DNA of 64,000 bases. Origin: Streptomyces ochraceiscleroticus. Its GTDB lineage: Bacteria; Actinomycetota; Actinomycetes; Streptomycetales; Streptomycetaceae. The stretch covers positions 151,651 to 215,650 of the forward strand of contig NZ_JOAX01000026.1 of the NCBI RefSeq assembly GCF_000720485.1. The letters run 5' to 3'. Below, piece after piece: positions 18,242 through 26,554 of this stretch (within the stretch, counting starts at the first letter, position 1; the number at the start of each line of letters is the position of its first letter). Below the pieces are notes generated by a model that had not been told where the DNA came from, ran no database searches, and saw nothing but the letters and a program-made list of their open reading frames with translations. A program made the position numbers and the translations under genes.

Positions 18242-18388
18242 CGTGCCTCCCAGCTCTCGGGTTCTCCCGTTCCGAAGCTAGGGACGGCTCGTTTCGCCGC
18301 GGTGCCGCCAGGTGTCACCGACGCAATATCGCGCTCACCCGGGTCGGCGGGGCACGGTGAGTACCGGCCGGGGCACGCTGCGCGGCGC

Positions 18389-19357
18389 TCACGCCGCCAT
18401 CAGCCGGGCGTCCTCGGGCGGCAGCCAGGCGCCCTCGGGGCGGGCCAGCCAGCCGCCCTCCTTGCCCAGCTCGCGCGCCGCGGCCAGCAGCGCGTCCAGC
18501 CCCGGGTGGCGCAGCCCCCGGCGCCAGACCACCGACACCGGGGACAGCGGTACGGGGTCCACGAGGGGCCGCAGCACCATCCCGGGCGCCTCGATGAACT
18601 CGACACTGGCCAGCACCGACCAGCCGCGCTTCCGTACGACGCGGAGGAATTCGTCCGGGCCGTCGATCTCCGGGTACGGCGCCGCCGCCCGGATGCCGCG
18701 CCCTTCGAAGAGGCGCGCCGCCAGGGCGGTCCACTCCGCGGTGTGCGCATTGCCCGCCCCCGTGTACAGCGTCTCCCCCGCGAGCGCGTCCAGCGGGACG
18801 GCCGCACGAGCGGCCAGCGGGTGCTCCGCGGGCAGCAGGACGGCCATCGGCTCGTACCGCACCGGGTGGTGGGCCAGCCGGGTCCGCACGCCGCGCGGCA
18901 GCCCCGCGATCCGCCCGAAGGACACGTCCAGGCCGCCGGTCAGCAGCCCCTCGGCAGCGCCGGTCAGGCCGCTGTGGAAGCGCGCGGCGAACTCCAGGCC
19001 GGGTGCCGCCGCCCGGGCCCGCTCCAGTACCCGGTGCGCGGTGCCCACGGGCGCGCCGACGTCGACGAGCAGCGGCTGCTCGTGCGCCGCGCCTCCGTGG
19101 AACGCCGCGGACAGCTCGTCGTGCGCGGCCAGCACGCGCTGCGCATACGGGAGCAGCCGCTCGCCTTCGGGGGTGAGACGCACCTGCCGGGTGGTGCGCA
19201 GGAACAGCACGGTGCCGAGGTCGCGCTCCAGGCGGCGGATGTCCCGGCTGAGGGCCTGCTGGGCGACGTACAGACGGGCGGCGGCACGGGTGAAGTGCAG
19301 CTCGTCGGCGACGGCCGTGAAGGCCCGCAGCAGTCGCGGCTCTATGTCGTGGGGCAC
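18389..19357 (-). CDS. LysR-family transcriptional regulator
   Basis: 322 residues from GTG 19357 (PHDIEPRLLRAF). The helix-turn-helix lies at residues 3-60 (AFTAVADELHFTRAAARLYVAQQALSRDIRRLE, typical LysR helix order), and the rest is the periplasmic-binding-like effector domain with VGAPVGTAHRVLERA. It is transcribed away from an MFS transporter gene 130 bp upstream, the usual layout for a LysR regulator of its neighbour. The effector is unknown. The shared upstream region contains TTGACA at 19412, facing the transporter. Confidence 0.9.
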   Translation of the reverse strand: MPHDIEPRLLRAFTAVADELHFTRAAARLYVAQQALSRDIRRLERDLGTVLFLRTTRQVRLTPEGERLLPYAQRVLAAHDELSAAFHGGAAHEQPLLVDVGAPVGTAHRVLERARAAAPGLEFAARFHSGLTGAAEGLLTGGLDVSFGRIAGLPRGVRTRLAHHPVRYEPMAVLLPAEHPLAARAAVPLDALAGETLYTGAGNAHTAEWTALAARLFEGRGIRAAAPYPEIDGPDEFLRVVRKRGWSVLASVEFIEAPGMVLRPLVDPVPLSPVSVVWRRGLRHPGLDALLAAARELGKEGGWLARPEGAWLPPEDARLMAA

Positions 19358-19486
19358 GCGCCCATGGTGACAAAGACGAAGTGGCGGTACGGAGACCTGC
19401 CGGGCAACAGATTGACAACGGGAGACGGTGAATGCGTGGTGAAGAGGTGTTGGACGGTACGGCGCGGCCTGCCCGACCGTGGACGG

Positions 19487-20770
19487 GTGATCCTCTTCCT
19501 CGCCTCCCGGCCGGTGACCGCCCCGCCCGTTCCTGCCCGCTCGCGCCGCCGCACCCCCGCCGTCCCGCGGCTGCCGTTCCTCCGCCCGTACGCCCGGATC
19601 TTCGCTGTCCCCGGCACCCGGGCCTTCACCGCGGCCAACCTGATGGCGCGGCTCCCCATGGGCATGTTCAGCGTCAGCGCGGTCCTGATGATCGCCGGGT
19701 CGCGCGGCTCGTACGCGCTGGCCGGGGCCGTGACCGCCGTCGGGCTCGCCGCGACCGCCGTCGTCGGGCCGTGGACCGCGCGGCTGGTCGACCGGTACGG
19801 GCAGGCCAGGGTCGCGCCGCCCGCCGCGCTGCTCGCGGTGGCCGGCTCGCTCGCCCTCGTGCTGTGCGTACGGCTCGACGCACCCGCCTGGACGCTCTTC
19901 GCCGCGTACCTCTGCACGGCCACCACGCCCAACACCGGCGGCATGTCCCGCGCCCGCTGGGCACACCTCTTCCGCACCGATCCCCGCGCCCTGCACACCG
20001 CGAACTCCTTCGAACAGGCGGCGGACGAGGTGTGCTTCATGCTCGGCCCGGTGCTCGCGGCCTTCCTGTGCACGGCGCTGTTCCCGGAGGCGGGCACCCT
20101 CACCGGGGCCGCGCTGCTGCTGGCCGGCGTGCTCCTCTTCGCCGGTCAGCGCCGTACGGAGCCGCCGCCCGCGCCCCGTACGGACCGCGCCCGCTCCCTG
20201 TTGCGCCGCCCCGGCCTGCCGCCGCTCCTGCTGACCTTCCTCTGTACGGGCGCGGTGTTCGGCTCCCTGGAGGTCGTCACGATCGGCTTCGCCGACGGGC
20301 ACGGCGTCCGGGCGGCGGCGGGCGGCATCCTGGCGCTGCAGGCGGCCGGGTCGTGCGCCGCTGGCCTGCTGTACGGGCTGCTGCCGCCCGCCGGGCGGCC
20401 CGCGGCGCGCTTCACCGGCTGCGTGGCGGCCATGGCGGTCCTGATGCTGCTGCCGCTCCTCGGGGCGGCGAGCGGCAGCCCGGCCGTCCTGGCGGGCGTC
20501 CTGCTCGTGGCCGGGATGGCGACCGCGCCCACCATGGTCACCGGCATGGGCCGGGTGCAGGCACTGACGCCCGCCGGCCAGGTCAACGAGGGCCTGACGC
20601 TCGCCGTGACCGCCCTGCTGGCCGGCATCGCGACCGGCTCGGCGGCGGGCGGCTGGGCCACGGACCACCTGGGCCCCGACGGCTCCGGATACGCCGTACC
20701 GGCAACCGCCGCGGCCCTCGCCCTGACCGTGACGCTCCTGGGCCGCCTCCCGGCCCGCCGGCGCGGCTGA
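19487..20770 (+). CDS. MFS transporter (efflux-type)
   Basis: 427 residues from GTG 19487; a GTG at 19514 (TAPPVPARSRRR) is equally possible because neither has a clear ribosome site. Twelve hydrophobic helices are visible in two halves, with AVVGPWTARLVDRYGQARV as the loop 2-3 motif A of the major facilitator superfamily. The SFEQAADEVCFMLGPVLAAF helix is typical of a streptomycete family of unassigned exporters. Substrate unknown. Divergent from the LysR gene that may control it; convergent with the esterase gene. Confidence 0.82.
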   Translation: MILFLASRPVTAPPVPARSRRRTPAVPRLPFLRPYARIFAVPGTRAFTAANLMARLPMGMFSVSAVLMIAGSRGSYALAGAVTAVGLAATAVVGPWTARLVDRYGQARVAPPAALLAVAGSLALVLCVRLDAPAWTLFAAYLCTATTPNTGGMSRARWAHLFRTDPRALHTANSFEQAADEVCFMLGPVLAAFLCTALFPEAGTLTGAALLLAGVLLFAGQRRTEPPPAPRTDRARSLLRRPGLPPLLLTFLCTGAVFGSLEVVTIGFADGHGVRAAAGGILALQAAGSCAAGLLYGLLPPAGRPAARFTGCVAAMAVLMLLPLLGAASGSPAVLAGVLLVAGMATAPTMVTGMGRVQALTPAGQVNEGLTLAVTALLAGIATGSAAGGWATDHLGPDGSGYAVPATAAALALTVTLLGRLPARRRG

Positions 20771-20799
20771 CCCGCGCCGGCGGGCCCGGGCCCGCGGCC

Positions 20800-21777
20800 T
20801 CAGCCGCCCAGCCCCCACCCCTTCGCCATCTCGTACGCGGCGCAGAGGTTCACATCGAGCATGTAAGCGCCGGCCGTGCCGCACTGCGCGGGGCCCGTAC
20901 CCGGGTCCAGCGGCTGCCCGTGCCCCATGCCGGTGATCTCGTACGTCTCGACGGCGACCGCGCCGCCCGCGTCCCGGTACACCGCGTGCGGATAGCCGCC
21001 CACCGTGTCCCTGGCGTCGGGGGCCTGGTCGGTGCCGTGCACATTCGTCCACTGCTCGACGAGGTCGGCCATGTTCACCGGCTTCACCGTCGTGTCGGCC
21101 GTGCCGTGGAACACGGTGAGCCGGGGCCAGGGTCCGGTGTACCCGGGGCGCGCGGCCCGCACCCGGTCGCCCCACTGCGCGGGGGTCTGGGCGGCGCCCA
21201 CGTACATGCACACGTACGGCGAGCCGGCCGCCTGCGCGCAGCCGTACGGGAGGCCCGCGACGACGCCGCCCGCGGTGTATGTCTCCGGGTACGCGGCCAT
21301 CATGACCGCCGTCATCCCGCCGCCGGCCGAAAGTCCGGTGACGTACGCCTTCGAGCCGCCCGCGTCGGCGAGCTGGCGGGCGGTCATCTGCTGGATGGAC
21401 GCGGCCTCGCCGTGGCCGCGCTCGATGTCGCCCGCCTGGAACCAGTTGAAGCAGGAGTTGAGGTTGTTGGCGCTGCTCTGGCCCGGGAGGACGACGGAGA
21501 AGCCCCAGCGGTCGGCGAGCTCGGTCCAGCCGCTCTGCTTGCCGTAGGCGGGGGCGTTCTGCGTACAGCCGTGCAGCGCGACGACCACGGGGCGGCCGGC
21601 GGGCAGGCCCTGCGGGACGTAGCGGTACATCCGCAGCGCCCCCGGATTGGTGCCGAAGCCGGTGACCTCCTCGATGGTGCCGGAAGCCGCGTGTGCCGTC
21701 GCCGGCGACGGCAGGAAGAGGGCGGCCAGCAGGGCCGCGACCAGAACGCTCAGCGTGCGCTTGGTTGTCTTGTACAT
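20800..21777 (-). CDS. secreted PHB-depolymerase-family esterase (LpqC/CE1-like)
   Basis: 325 residues from ATG 21777. A Sec signal peptide covers about residues 1-30 (MYKTTKRTL, hydrophobic core, cleavage near ATAHA). The alpha/beta-hydrolase core shows VVVALHGCTQNA (oxyanion loop), the nucleophile motif GLSAGG, the acid in FHGTADTTV, and the His in GMGHG. Cysteines at HGCT, NSCFNWF, YGCAQ, YVCMY and QCGT suggest disulfides in the secreted protein. Members hydrolyse short poly(3-hydroxybutyrate) chains or feruloyl/acetyl esters; the real substrate is open. Tandem orientation with tmRNA but separated by a strong terminator. Confidence 0.88.
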   Translation of the reverse strand: MYKTTKRTLSVLVAALLAALFLPSPATAHAASGTIEEVTGFGTNPGALRMYRYVPQGLPAGRPVVVALHGCTQNAPAYGKQSGWTELADRWGFSVVLPGQSSANNLNSCFNWFQAGDIERGHGEAASIQQMTARQLADAGGSKAYVTGLSAGGGMTAVMMAAYPETYTAGGVVAGLPYGCAQAAGSPYVCMYVGAAQTPAQWGDRVRAARPGYTGPWPRLTVFHGTADTTVKPVNMADLVEQWTNVHGTDQAPDARDTVGGYPHAVYRDAGGAVAVETYEITGMGHGQPLDPGTGPAQCGTAGAYMLDVNLCAAYEMAKGWGLGG

Positions 21778-21860
21778 GTCGGAGGACGGTAGGAGCGCGG
21801 GGCGGCACCCGATATGGCGCGGAACGCCACATCCGACGCCCGCGCCATGGTCATACATGA

Positions 21861-21896
21861 CAGAAGCCCCGCTGCCTGACGGCGGCGGGGCTTCTG
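21861..21896 (-). terminator. hairpin terminator after tmRNA
   Basis: A 16-bp stem with one G-T wobble (21861-21876 with 21881-21896) and loop tgac, 37 bp beyond the 3' end of ssrA on the minus strand. Confidence 0.8.
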
Positions 21897-21932
21897 CCCA
21901 CATGGGATGTCCGGAGGCCGGGGCCTCCGTTC

Positions 21933-22302
21933 GGTGGAGATGGCGGGAATCGAACCCGCGTCCAACGGTGCAGAATCAGGGCTTCTCCGAGCGCAGTCCG
22001 CTGCGATTTTCTCGGCCCCGGAGATCACGCGGACAAGTCTCCGACGGGCTCAGTCACTGTTTGATGTCTCCACTCAGCCCCGTGACCGGGCTCAGTGGAT
22101 AAGACCCCTAGCTGATGCCAGGAACCGGGTCGGGATCATCCCCGGGCTGACACTTCGCAGGTCGCTACTTAGGCAGCGAGGGCGAAGGAATCGCGCTTGG
22201 TGTTGGCGATTATTGGTTGCGACATATGGTTAACGAGATCATTGCCGCTTCCTCGGCTCGCTTCCCCTGCTTCGACATCCGCTGTCGAAACCGATCATCC
22301 CC
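21933..22302 (-). ncRNA. ssrA: tmRNA (ssrA)
   Basis: About 370 nt on the minus strand. The 5' end GGGGATG (22302 down) pairs with CATCTCC near the 3' end to form the acceptor stem, and the T-arm contains GGTTCGATTCCC. The reading frame begins with resume codon GCC at 22207 and encodes ANTKRDSFALAA before TAA (22171-22169). Together with SmpB, whose gene lies 142 bp upstream on the same strand, it frees stalled ribosomes and tags the nascent peptide for proteolysis. After the discriminator A only CC is encoded (ACCGA), so the CCA end appears to be completed after transcription. The tag is shorter than the ANTKRDSSQQAFALAA recalled for S. coelicolor. Confidence 0.96.
22172..22207 (-). CDS. tmRNA proteolysis tag peptide
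   Basis: Twelve codons from GCC at 22207 to TAA, reading ANTKRDSFALAA. The C-terminal ALAA is the degradation signal recognised by ClpXP-type proteases. Confidence 0.9.
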
Positions 22303-22443
22303 ATGTTGATTTTTCAAGTGTGGGCCCCACTTGCGCGGAGTCCGTGCACCCCGTCCTGCGGGGTACATGTGCCATCGTACGGGAACAACGTGGCACCGTG
22401 CCAGCATATTCCCAGGGGGCGTTCGCCGGGCCTTCCGCGCAGG

Positions 22444-22959
22444 TCAGGCCCGCTGCCGCCGGCGCACCGCCGAGATCGCGCGGTCCGCCTCGCGGCGGTC
22501 CTGCTGCTCACGCAGGGTCTGCCGCTTGTCGTACTCCTTCTTGCCCTTGGCCAGCGCGATCTCGACCTTCGCCCGGCCCTTCAGGAAGTAGAGCTGGAGC
22601 GGGACGATCGTGTGGCCCGTCTCCTGGGACTTCGACGCCAGCTTGTCGATCTCCTCGCGGTGCAGCAGCAGCTTCCGCTTGCGGCGTGCCGCGTGGTTCG
22701 TCCACGTGCCCTGCGCGTACTCGGGGATGTGCACGTTGTGCAGCCACGCCTCGCCGCCGTCGATCTGGACGAAGCCGTCCACCAGCGAAGACCGACCCTG
22801 CCGCAGCGACTTCACCTCCGTGCCCGAGAGCACGAGGCCGCACTCGTAGGTGTCGATGATGAGGTAGTCGTGCCGCGCCTTCTTGTTCTGCGCGATGAGC
22901 TTGCGCCCGGCCTCCGCGGCCTGTCGCTTCGCCTTCGTGTTCGCGTTCGCCTTAGCCAT
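22444..22959 (-). CDS. smpB: SsrA-binding protein SmpB
   Basis: 171 residues; the usual actinobacterial length. Recognisable features are [13 protein letters not shown], the beta-barrel core [24 protein letters not shown] and the basic C-terminal tail [23 protein letters not shown] that enters the mRNA channel. SmpB delivers tmRNA to stalled ribosomes. The gene lies just upstream of ssrA and 18 bp downstream of the ctp protease gene, so it may be transcribed with it. Confidence 0.96.
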   Translation of the reverse strand: MAKANANTKAKRQAAEAGRKLIAQNKKARHDYLIIDTYECGLVLSGTEVKSLRQGRSSLVDGFVQIDGGEAWLHNVHIPEYAQGTWTNHAARRKRKLLLHREEIDKLASKSQETGHTIVPLQLYFLKGRAKVEIALAKGKKEYDKRQTLREQQDRREADRAISAVRRRQRA

Positions 22960-22977
22960 AGTGCGGCCATTTTCGCA

Positions 22978-24198
22978 CTACGACCCGCCTCCGAGGCCAC
23001 TCATTACTGTCCTGGCCCGGCTCTCCGCCCGGTCGTCGGCGGGGATGTCGGGGGTGATGCCGCGGCCGTCGACGCCGCGGCCGGACGGCGTGCGGTAGTG
23101 GCCGACGGTCAGCTCGGCGACCGAGCCGTCCGGGAGCTTGCTGGGCATCTGCACCGAGCCCTTGCCGAAGGTCGGCGAGCCGATCACCACCGCCCGGCCG
23201 CGGTCCTGCAGCGCCCCCGCCAGCAGCTCGCCCGCGCTCATCGTGCCGCCGTCGACCAGCACGACCACCGGCGACTTCGTGGCCCGGCCGCGGTCGGCGT
23301 AGAGCGCGCGCTGGCTGCCGCGCACGTCGTACGTGGCGACCAGGCCGCCGTCGAGGAACGCGGCGGCCGCGGTGACCGCCTCCCCGACCAGTCCGCCGGT
23401 GTTGCCGCGCAGGTCCAGCAGGACGCCGCCGGGCGGCGCCGAGCGGACCGCCTCGCGCACCTCCTCGCCGGTGCCCTTGGCGAACGCCTCGACCTTGATC
23501 CGGGTCATGCCTCCGGGCGCCGCGGGCCGCTCGACCGTGACGTTCGCCGTGCGCAGCCGGGCGCGGTGCAGCGTCGTGGACCAGTGCAGGTCCGCGCGCT
23601 GGAGTTTCAGTGCGACGGGCGTACCGGGGGCCGCGGCGGCCCGGGTGTGCGGCTCGGCACCGGCGTCGCCGCGCAGCCGGGCCACGACCTCGGTGACCGG
23701 GCGGTGCCGGGTGGGGTGGCCGTCGACGGCGAGCAGCGCGTCACCGGGTGCGATGCCGGCCCGCGCCGCGGGGCTGTCGGGGCGGACGCGAGAGACGCGG
23801 ACGTGACCGCCCTCGGCCGGGCGCAGCCACAGGCCGACGCCGACGTACTCGCCGTCGAGCTGCTGTCTGAAGTCCTCGTACTCGCCCGCGGTGTAGACCG
23901 TCGACCAGCGGTCGCCGCTGCGGCTGACCACATCGGCGGCGGCCTGGGTACCGGACTTGCCGGCCTTGAGCGCTTCGCTGGCGGCCGCCTCGACGGCCTC
24001 GCGGTCCGCCGTGCCGTCCGCTGCTGAGCGGCCGTCAGCGACCGTACGTACCGGTATCCGGCGCTCCGCCCCTTCTCGGCCTTCGCCGCCCCAGGTACCG
24101 GCGGCCGCGCCCGTGCCGAGCACGCTCGCGAAGACCAACGTCAGGGCCGCCCCGCGGCGGATGCGGCGGGGCCGGACAAAGTGCAATCGGCCCGACAT
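22978..24198 (-). CDS. C-terminal processing peptidase (S41 family), secreted or membrane-attached
   Basis: 406 residues. N-terminal hydrophobic segment (residues about 18-38) is a signal peptide or anchor. A PDZ domain follows (YVGVGLWLRPAEGGHVRVSRVRPDSPAARAGI...GDALLAVDG, about residues 115-180), then the S41 domain with LLDLRGNTGG, the nucleophile serine in GGTMSAGELLAGAL, and the general-base lysine in TFGKGSVQ. It cleaves C-terminal regions of exported proteins. It sits between smpB and ftsX, an order seen in many streptomycetes. A hairpin separates it from ftsX. Confidence 0.92.
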   Translation of the reverse strand: MSGRLHFVRPRRIRRGAALTLVFASVLGTGAAAGTWGGEGREGAERRIPVRTVADGRSAADGTADREAVEAAASEALKAGKSGTQAAADVVSRSGDRWSTVYTAGEYEDFRQQLDGEYVGVGLWLRPAEGGHVRVSRVRPDSPAARAGIAPGDALLAVDGHPTRHRPVTEVVARLRGDAGAEPHTRAAAAPGTPVALKLQRADLHWSTTLHRARLRTANVTVERPAAPGGMTRIKVEAFAKGTGEEVREAVRSAPPGGVLLDLRGNTGGLVGEAVTAAAAFLDGGLVATYDVRGSQRALYADRGRATKSPVVVLVDGGTMSAGELLAGALQDRGRAVVIGSPTFGKGSVQMPSKLPDGSVAELTVGHYRTPSGRGVDGRGITPDIPADDRAESRARTVMSGLGGGS

Positions 24199-24223
24199 GC
24201 CGGTGAGTCTAGGCCAGAAAGAA

Positions 24224-24253
24224 GCGCCGTACGGGCAGTTGCCCGTACGGCGC
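24224..24253 (-). terminator. hairpin terminator after ftsX
   Basis: A perfect 13-bp stem (24224-24236 with 24241-24253, gcgccgtacgggc) and loop agtt, 13 bp beyond the ftsX stop codon and before the ctp gene. Confidence 0.8.
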
Positions 24254-24265
24254 TCTTGGCATAAC

Positions 24266-25177
24266 TCACACCTTCAGATACTTGCGGAGCGCGAAAAACG
24301 CGGCGAGCGCCGGCATCAGAAGACCGATGAGCAGGACCAATGGAAGTACCGCCACCACGGAGTCCCAGCCGATGAAGTTGATCACCTGGATCTTCTCCGC
24401 CAGCCAGTTGTTCACGAGGATGAACTTGCCGCCGACGATCAGGACACACGCGAACGCGGCGCCGATCAGGCCCGCGATGGCGGCCTCCAGGATGAACGGC
24501 ATCTGGATGTAGAAGCTGGAGGCGCCCACCAGCCGCATGATCCCGGTCTCCCGCCGCCTGCTGAACGCCGACACCCGTACGGTGTTGACGATCAGCAGCA
24601 GCGCAACGACCAGCATCAGCCCCATCACGCACAGCGCGGCGATGTTCATGCCGTTGAGGAGGTTGAACAGCGGTTCCACGGTGTCCCGTTGGTCCTGGAC
24701 CTCCTGGACGCCGGGCCGCTCGCTGAAGGCCGATTTGATGACCGCGAACTTGGTCGGGTCCTTCAGCTTGACCCGGAAGGACTCGGGCAACTGGTCGGGG
24801 GTGACGAGGCCCGCGACGGGCGTGTCGCCGAACTGCTCCTTGTAGTGCTTGTACGCCTGGTCACTCGACTCGTACTGCACCTTTTCGACGATCGGCAGCC
24901 GGTCCAGCTCGGCGCGGATGTCGTTCTTCTGCTGCGTGGTGGCCGCGCCCTTGGCGCAGTTGGCGCCGGAGTCGGCGTCGTTCTTGTTGCAGAAGAAGAT
25001 GGAGACGTTGACCTTGTCGTACCAGTAGCCCTTCATCGTGCTGACCTGGTCGCGCATCAGCAGCGAGGCGCCGAAGAGGCCGAGCGAGAGAGCCACGGAG
25101 ACGATGACGGCGAAGGTCATCGTGAGGTTTCGGCGGAGACCGACGCCGATCTCCGACAGGACGAACTGGGCGCGCAT
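24266..25177 (-). CDS. ftsX: cell division permease FtsX
   Basis: 303 residues. One membrane helix near residues 20-42, a large extracytoplasmic loop (residues about 45-175, with two Cys in FFCNKNDADSGANC that could pair), and three C-terminal helices ending near ALRKYLKV. FtsEX is an ABC-type complex that in bacteria switches on peptidoglycan hydrolases at the septum instead of moving a substrate. The gene follows ftsE after 32 bp. Length is normal for actinobacteria. Confidence 0.95.
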   Translation of the reverse strand: MRAQFVLSEIGVGLRRNLTMTFAVIVSVALSLGLFGASLLMRDQVSTMKGYWYDKVNVSIFFCNKNDADSGANCAKGAATTQQKNDIRAELDRLPIVEKVQYESSDQAYKHYKEQFGDTPVAGLVTPDQLPESFRVKLKDPTKFAVIKSAFSERPGVQEVQDQRDTVEPLFNLLNGMNIAALCVMGLMLVVALLLIVNTVRVSAFSRRRETGIMRLVGASSFYIQMPFILEAAIAGLIGAAFACVLIVGGKFILVNNWLAEKIQVINFIGWDSVVAVLPLVLLIGLLMPALAAFFALRKYLKV

Positions 25178-25209
25178 GGCGTCCTTTCAGTACTGGGGGC
25201 CGTACACGC

Positions 25210-25899
25210 TTAGTGCTGGTAGCCGTACACGCCGCGCGACTGGTCGCGTACGAGCCGGCCCTTTTCTAGTTCCATGACCCGCTTGCGCATCTGGTCGACG
25301 ATCTGCTGGTCGTGGGTCGCCATGACCACCGTCGTGCCGGTGCGGTTGATCCGGTCCAGCAGCTTCATGATGCCGACGGAGGTCTGCGGGTCGAGGTTGC
25401 CGGTCGGCTCGTCGGCGATCAGCAGCATCGGGCGGTTGACGAACGCCCGGGCGATCGCGACGCGCTGCTGCTCACCACCGGACAGCTCGCCCGGCATCCG
25501 GTCCTCCTTGCCGCCCAGGCCGACGAGGTCGAGCACCTCGGGGACGGTCTTGCGGATCTGGCCGCGCGGCTTGCCGATGACCTCCAGGGCGAACGCGACG
25601 TTCTGCCCGACGGTCTTGTTCGGGAGCAGCCGGAAGTCCTGGAAGACCGTGCCCACCTGGCGCCGCATCTGCGGGACCTTCCAGTTGGACAGCTTCCCGA
25701 GGTCCTTGCCCAGTACGTGCACCGCACCGTGGCTGGCCCGCTCCTCGCGCAGGAGCAGCCGCAGGAAGGTGGACTTGCCGGAGCCCGAGGAGCCCACCAG
25801 GAAGACGAACTCGCCTCGTTCGATCTCGAGCGAGACGTCCCTGAGCGCGGGGCGGTTCTGCTTCGGGTAGGTCTTGGAGACGTTGTCGAATCGGATCAC
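25210..25899 (-). CDS. ftsE: cell division ATP-binding protein FtsE
   Basis: 229 residues from GTG 25899 ([16 protein letters not shown]), the normal FtsE length; the in-frame ATG at 25971 adds 24 residues not typical of the family. Walker [11 protein letters not shown]-loop VFQDFRLLP, signature [14 protein letters not shown], Walker [13 protein letters not shown] and the switch His in ATHD are all intact. It pairs with FtsX at the division site. Confidence 0.95.
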   Translation of the reverse strand: MIRFDNVSKTYPKQNRPALRDVSLEIERGEFVFLVGSSGSGKSTFLRLLLREERASHGAVHVLGKDLGKLSNWKVPQMRRQVGTVFQDFRLLPNKTVGQNVAFALEVIGKPRGQIRKTVPEVLDLVGLGGKEDRMPGELSGGEQQRVAIARAFVNRPMLLIADEPTGNLDPQTSVGIMKLLDRINRTGTTVVMATHDQQIVDQMRKRVMELEKGRLVRDQSRGVYGYQH

Positions 25900-26205
25900 T
25901 GATGCACCACGGTCGACCTGGGTAGGGGCACGGGTTGCCGAGTTGCGGCTCCCGTCGGTGAGCGTGACCATACGCGAAGCGCGAGCCGCGGCGCAGTCGG
26001 CGTCCGGTCTTGGTGCGTTTATTCACGGCACCTACGGGGACAAAACGAGCACATTCCGGCTCCGGCCGAGGGCCCGCGGGCGGCCTGAATACGCCGTGCG
26101 CTGCAAGGATTCCGGTACGCGCGCCGAGGGACCCGCGAGCTGGCACAGTAGAAGAGGGAACCAATGCGCCGGCCCGCGCGTTGGAGCCGGTGAGAAGGAG
26201 GTCGC
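25900..26205. other. intergenic region between ftsE and the zinc-ribbon gene
   Basis: 306 bp holding the divergent promoters of ftsE and the small downstream gene. No repeat, RNA or convincing open frame was seen; the end carries a good ribosome site (gaaggagg) for the next gene. Confidence 0.5.
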
Positions 26206-26415
26206 ATGACGTACGACCGACTGGTGTGCGCCAACTGCGCGGCCCCCGTGAGCGAGGGCCGCTGCCCGGTGTGCCGGGCCAGCAGGGAGCGGATGCAGCA
26301 GCAGAGCGGCCTGACCGGGCTCTTCGCGCAGGTCACCCCGGCGACCCTCGTGGTGCTGCTGGTGGCGCTGGTCGCGGTGGGCCTGCTGGCATCGGGTGGG
26401 CTGACCCCCGGCTGA
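26206..26415 (+). CDS. small zinc-ribbon membrane protein
   Basis: 69 residues. The N-terminal third is a zinc ribbon with CANC and CPVC pairs (residues 8-25); residues about 44-64 form one membrane helix rich in Val, Leu and Ala. A strong ribosome site (gaaggaggtcgc) precedes the ATG, which supports expression. The function is unknown. It lies between ftsE and the gene for a sortase-anchored protein, convergent with the latter and sharing a terminator hairpin. Confidence 0.75.
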   Translation: MTYDRLVCANCAAPVSEGRCPVCRASRERMQQQSGLTGLFAQVTPATLVVLLVALVAVGLLASGGLTPG

Positions 26416-26470
26416 TCCTGCGGATCACCTACGGACCGGACACATACGCAAGCGGGACGCATACGCAAAG

Positions 26471-26499
26471 GGGCCCGGCGCGGGTTGCGCGCCGGGCCC
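26471..26499. terminator. bidirectional hairpin terminator
   Basis: A perfect 12-bp stem (26471-26482, gggcccggcgcg, with 26488-26499) and 5-base loop, between two convergent genes that end at 26415 and 26555. Confidence 0.8.
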
Positions 26500-26554
26500 T
26501 CTGCTGTACGTCATGCTGCTGCGGCACGTTCTACGGTGCCGCGCCGGGCCTGGA

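Noticed and set aside
16652..19486. Extension of the MFS frame leftwards
   Set aside because: Antisense to narK and the LysR gene; no ribosome site; only the part from 19487 is the transporter.
19400..19490. TTGACA (19412-19417) as a promoter -35 for the MFS gene
   Set aside because: No -10 at 16-19 bp; not listed as a promoter.
19358..21832. 1147-residue minus-strand frame
   Set aside because: Only its C-terminal 322 residues are the LysR regulator; the rest is antisense to the MFS gene.
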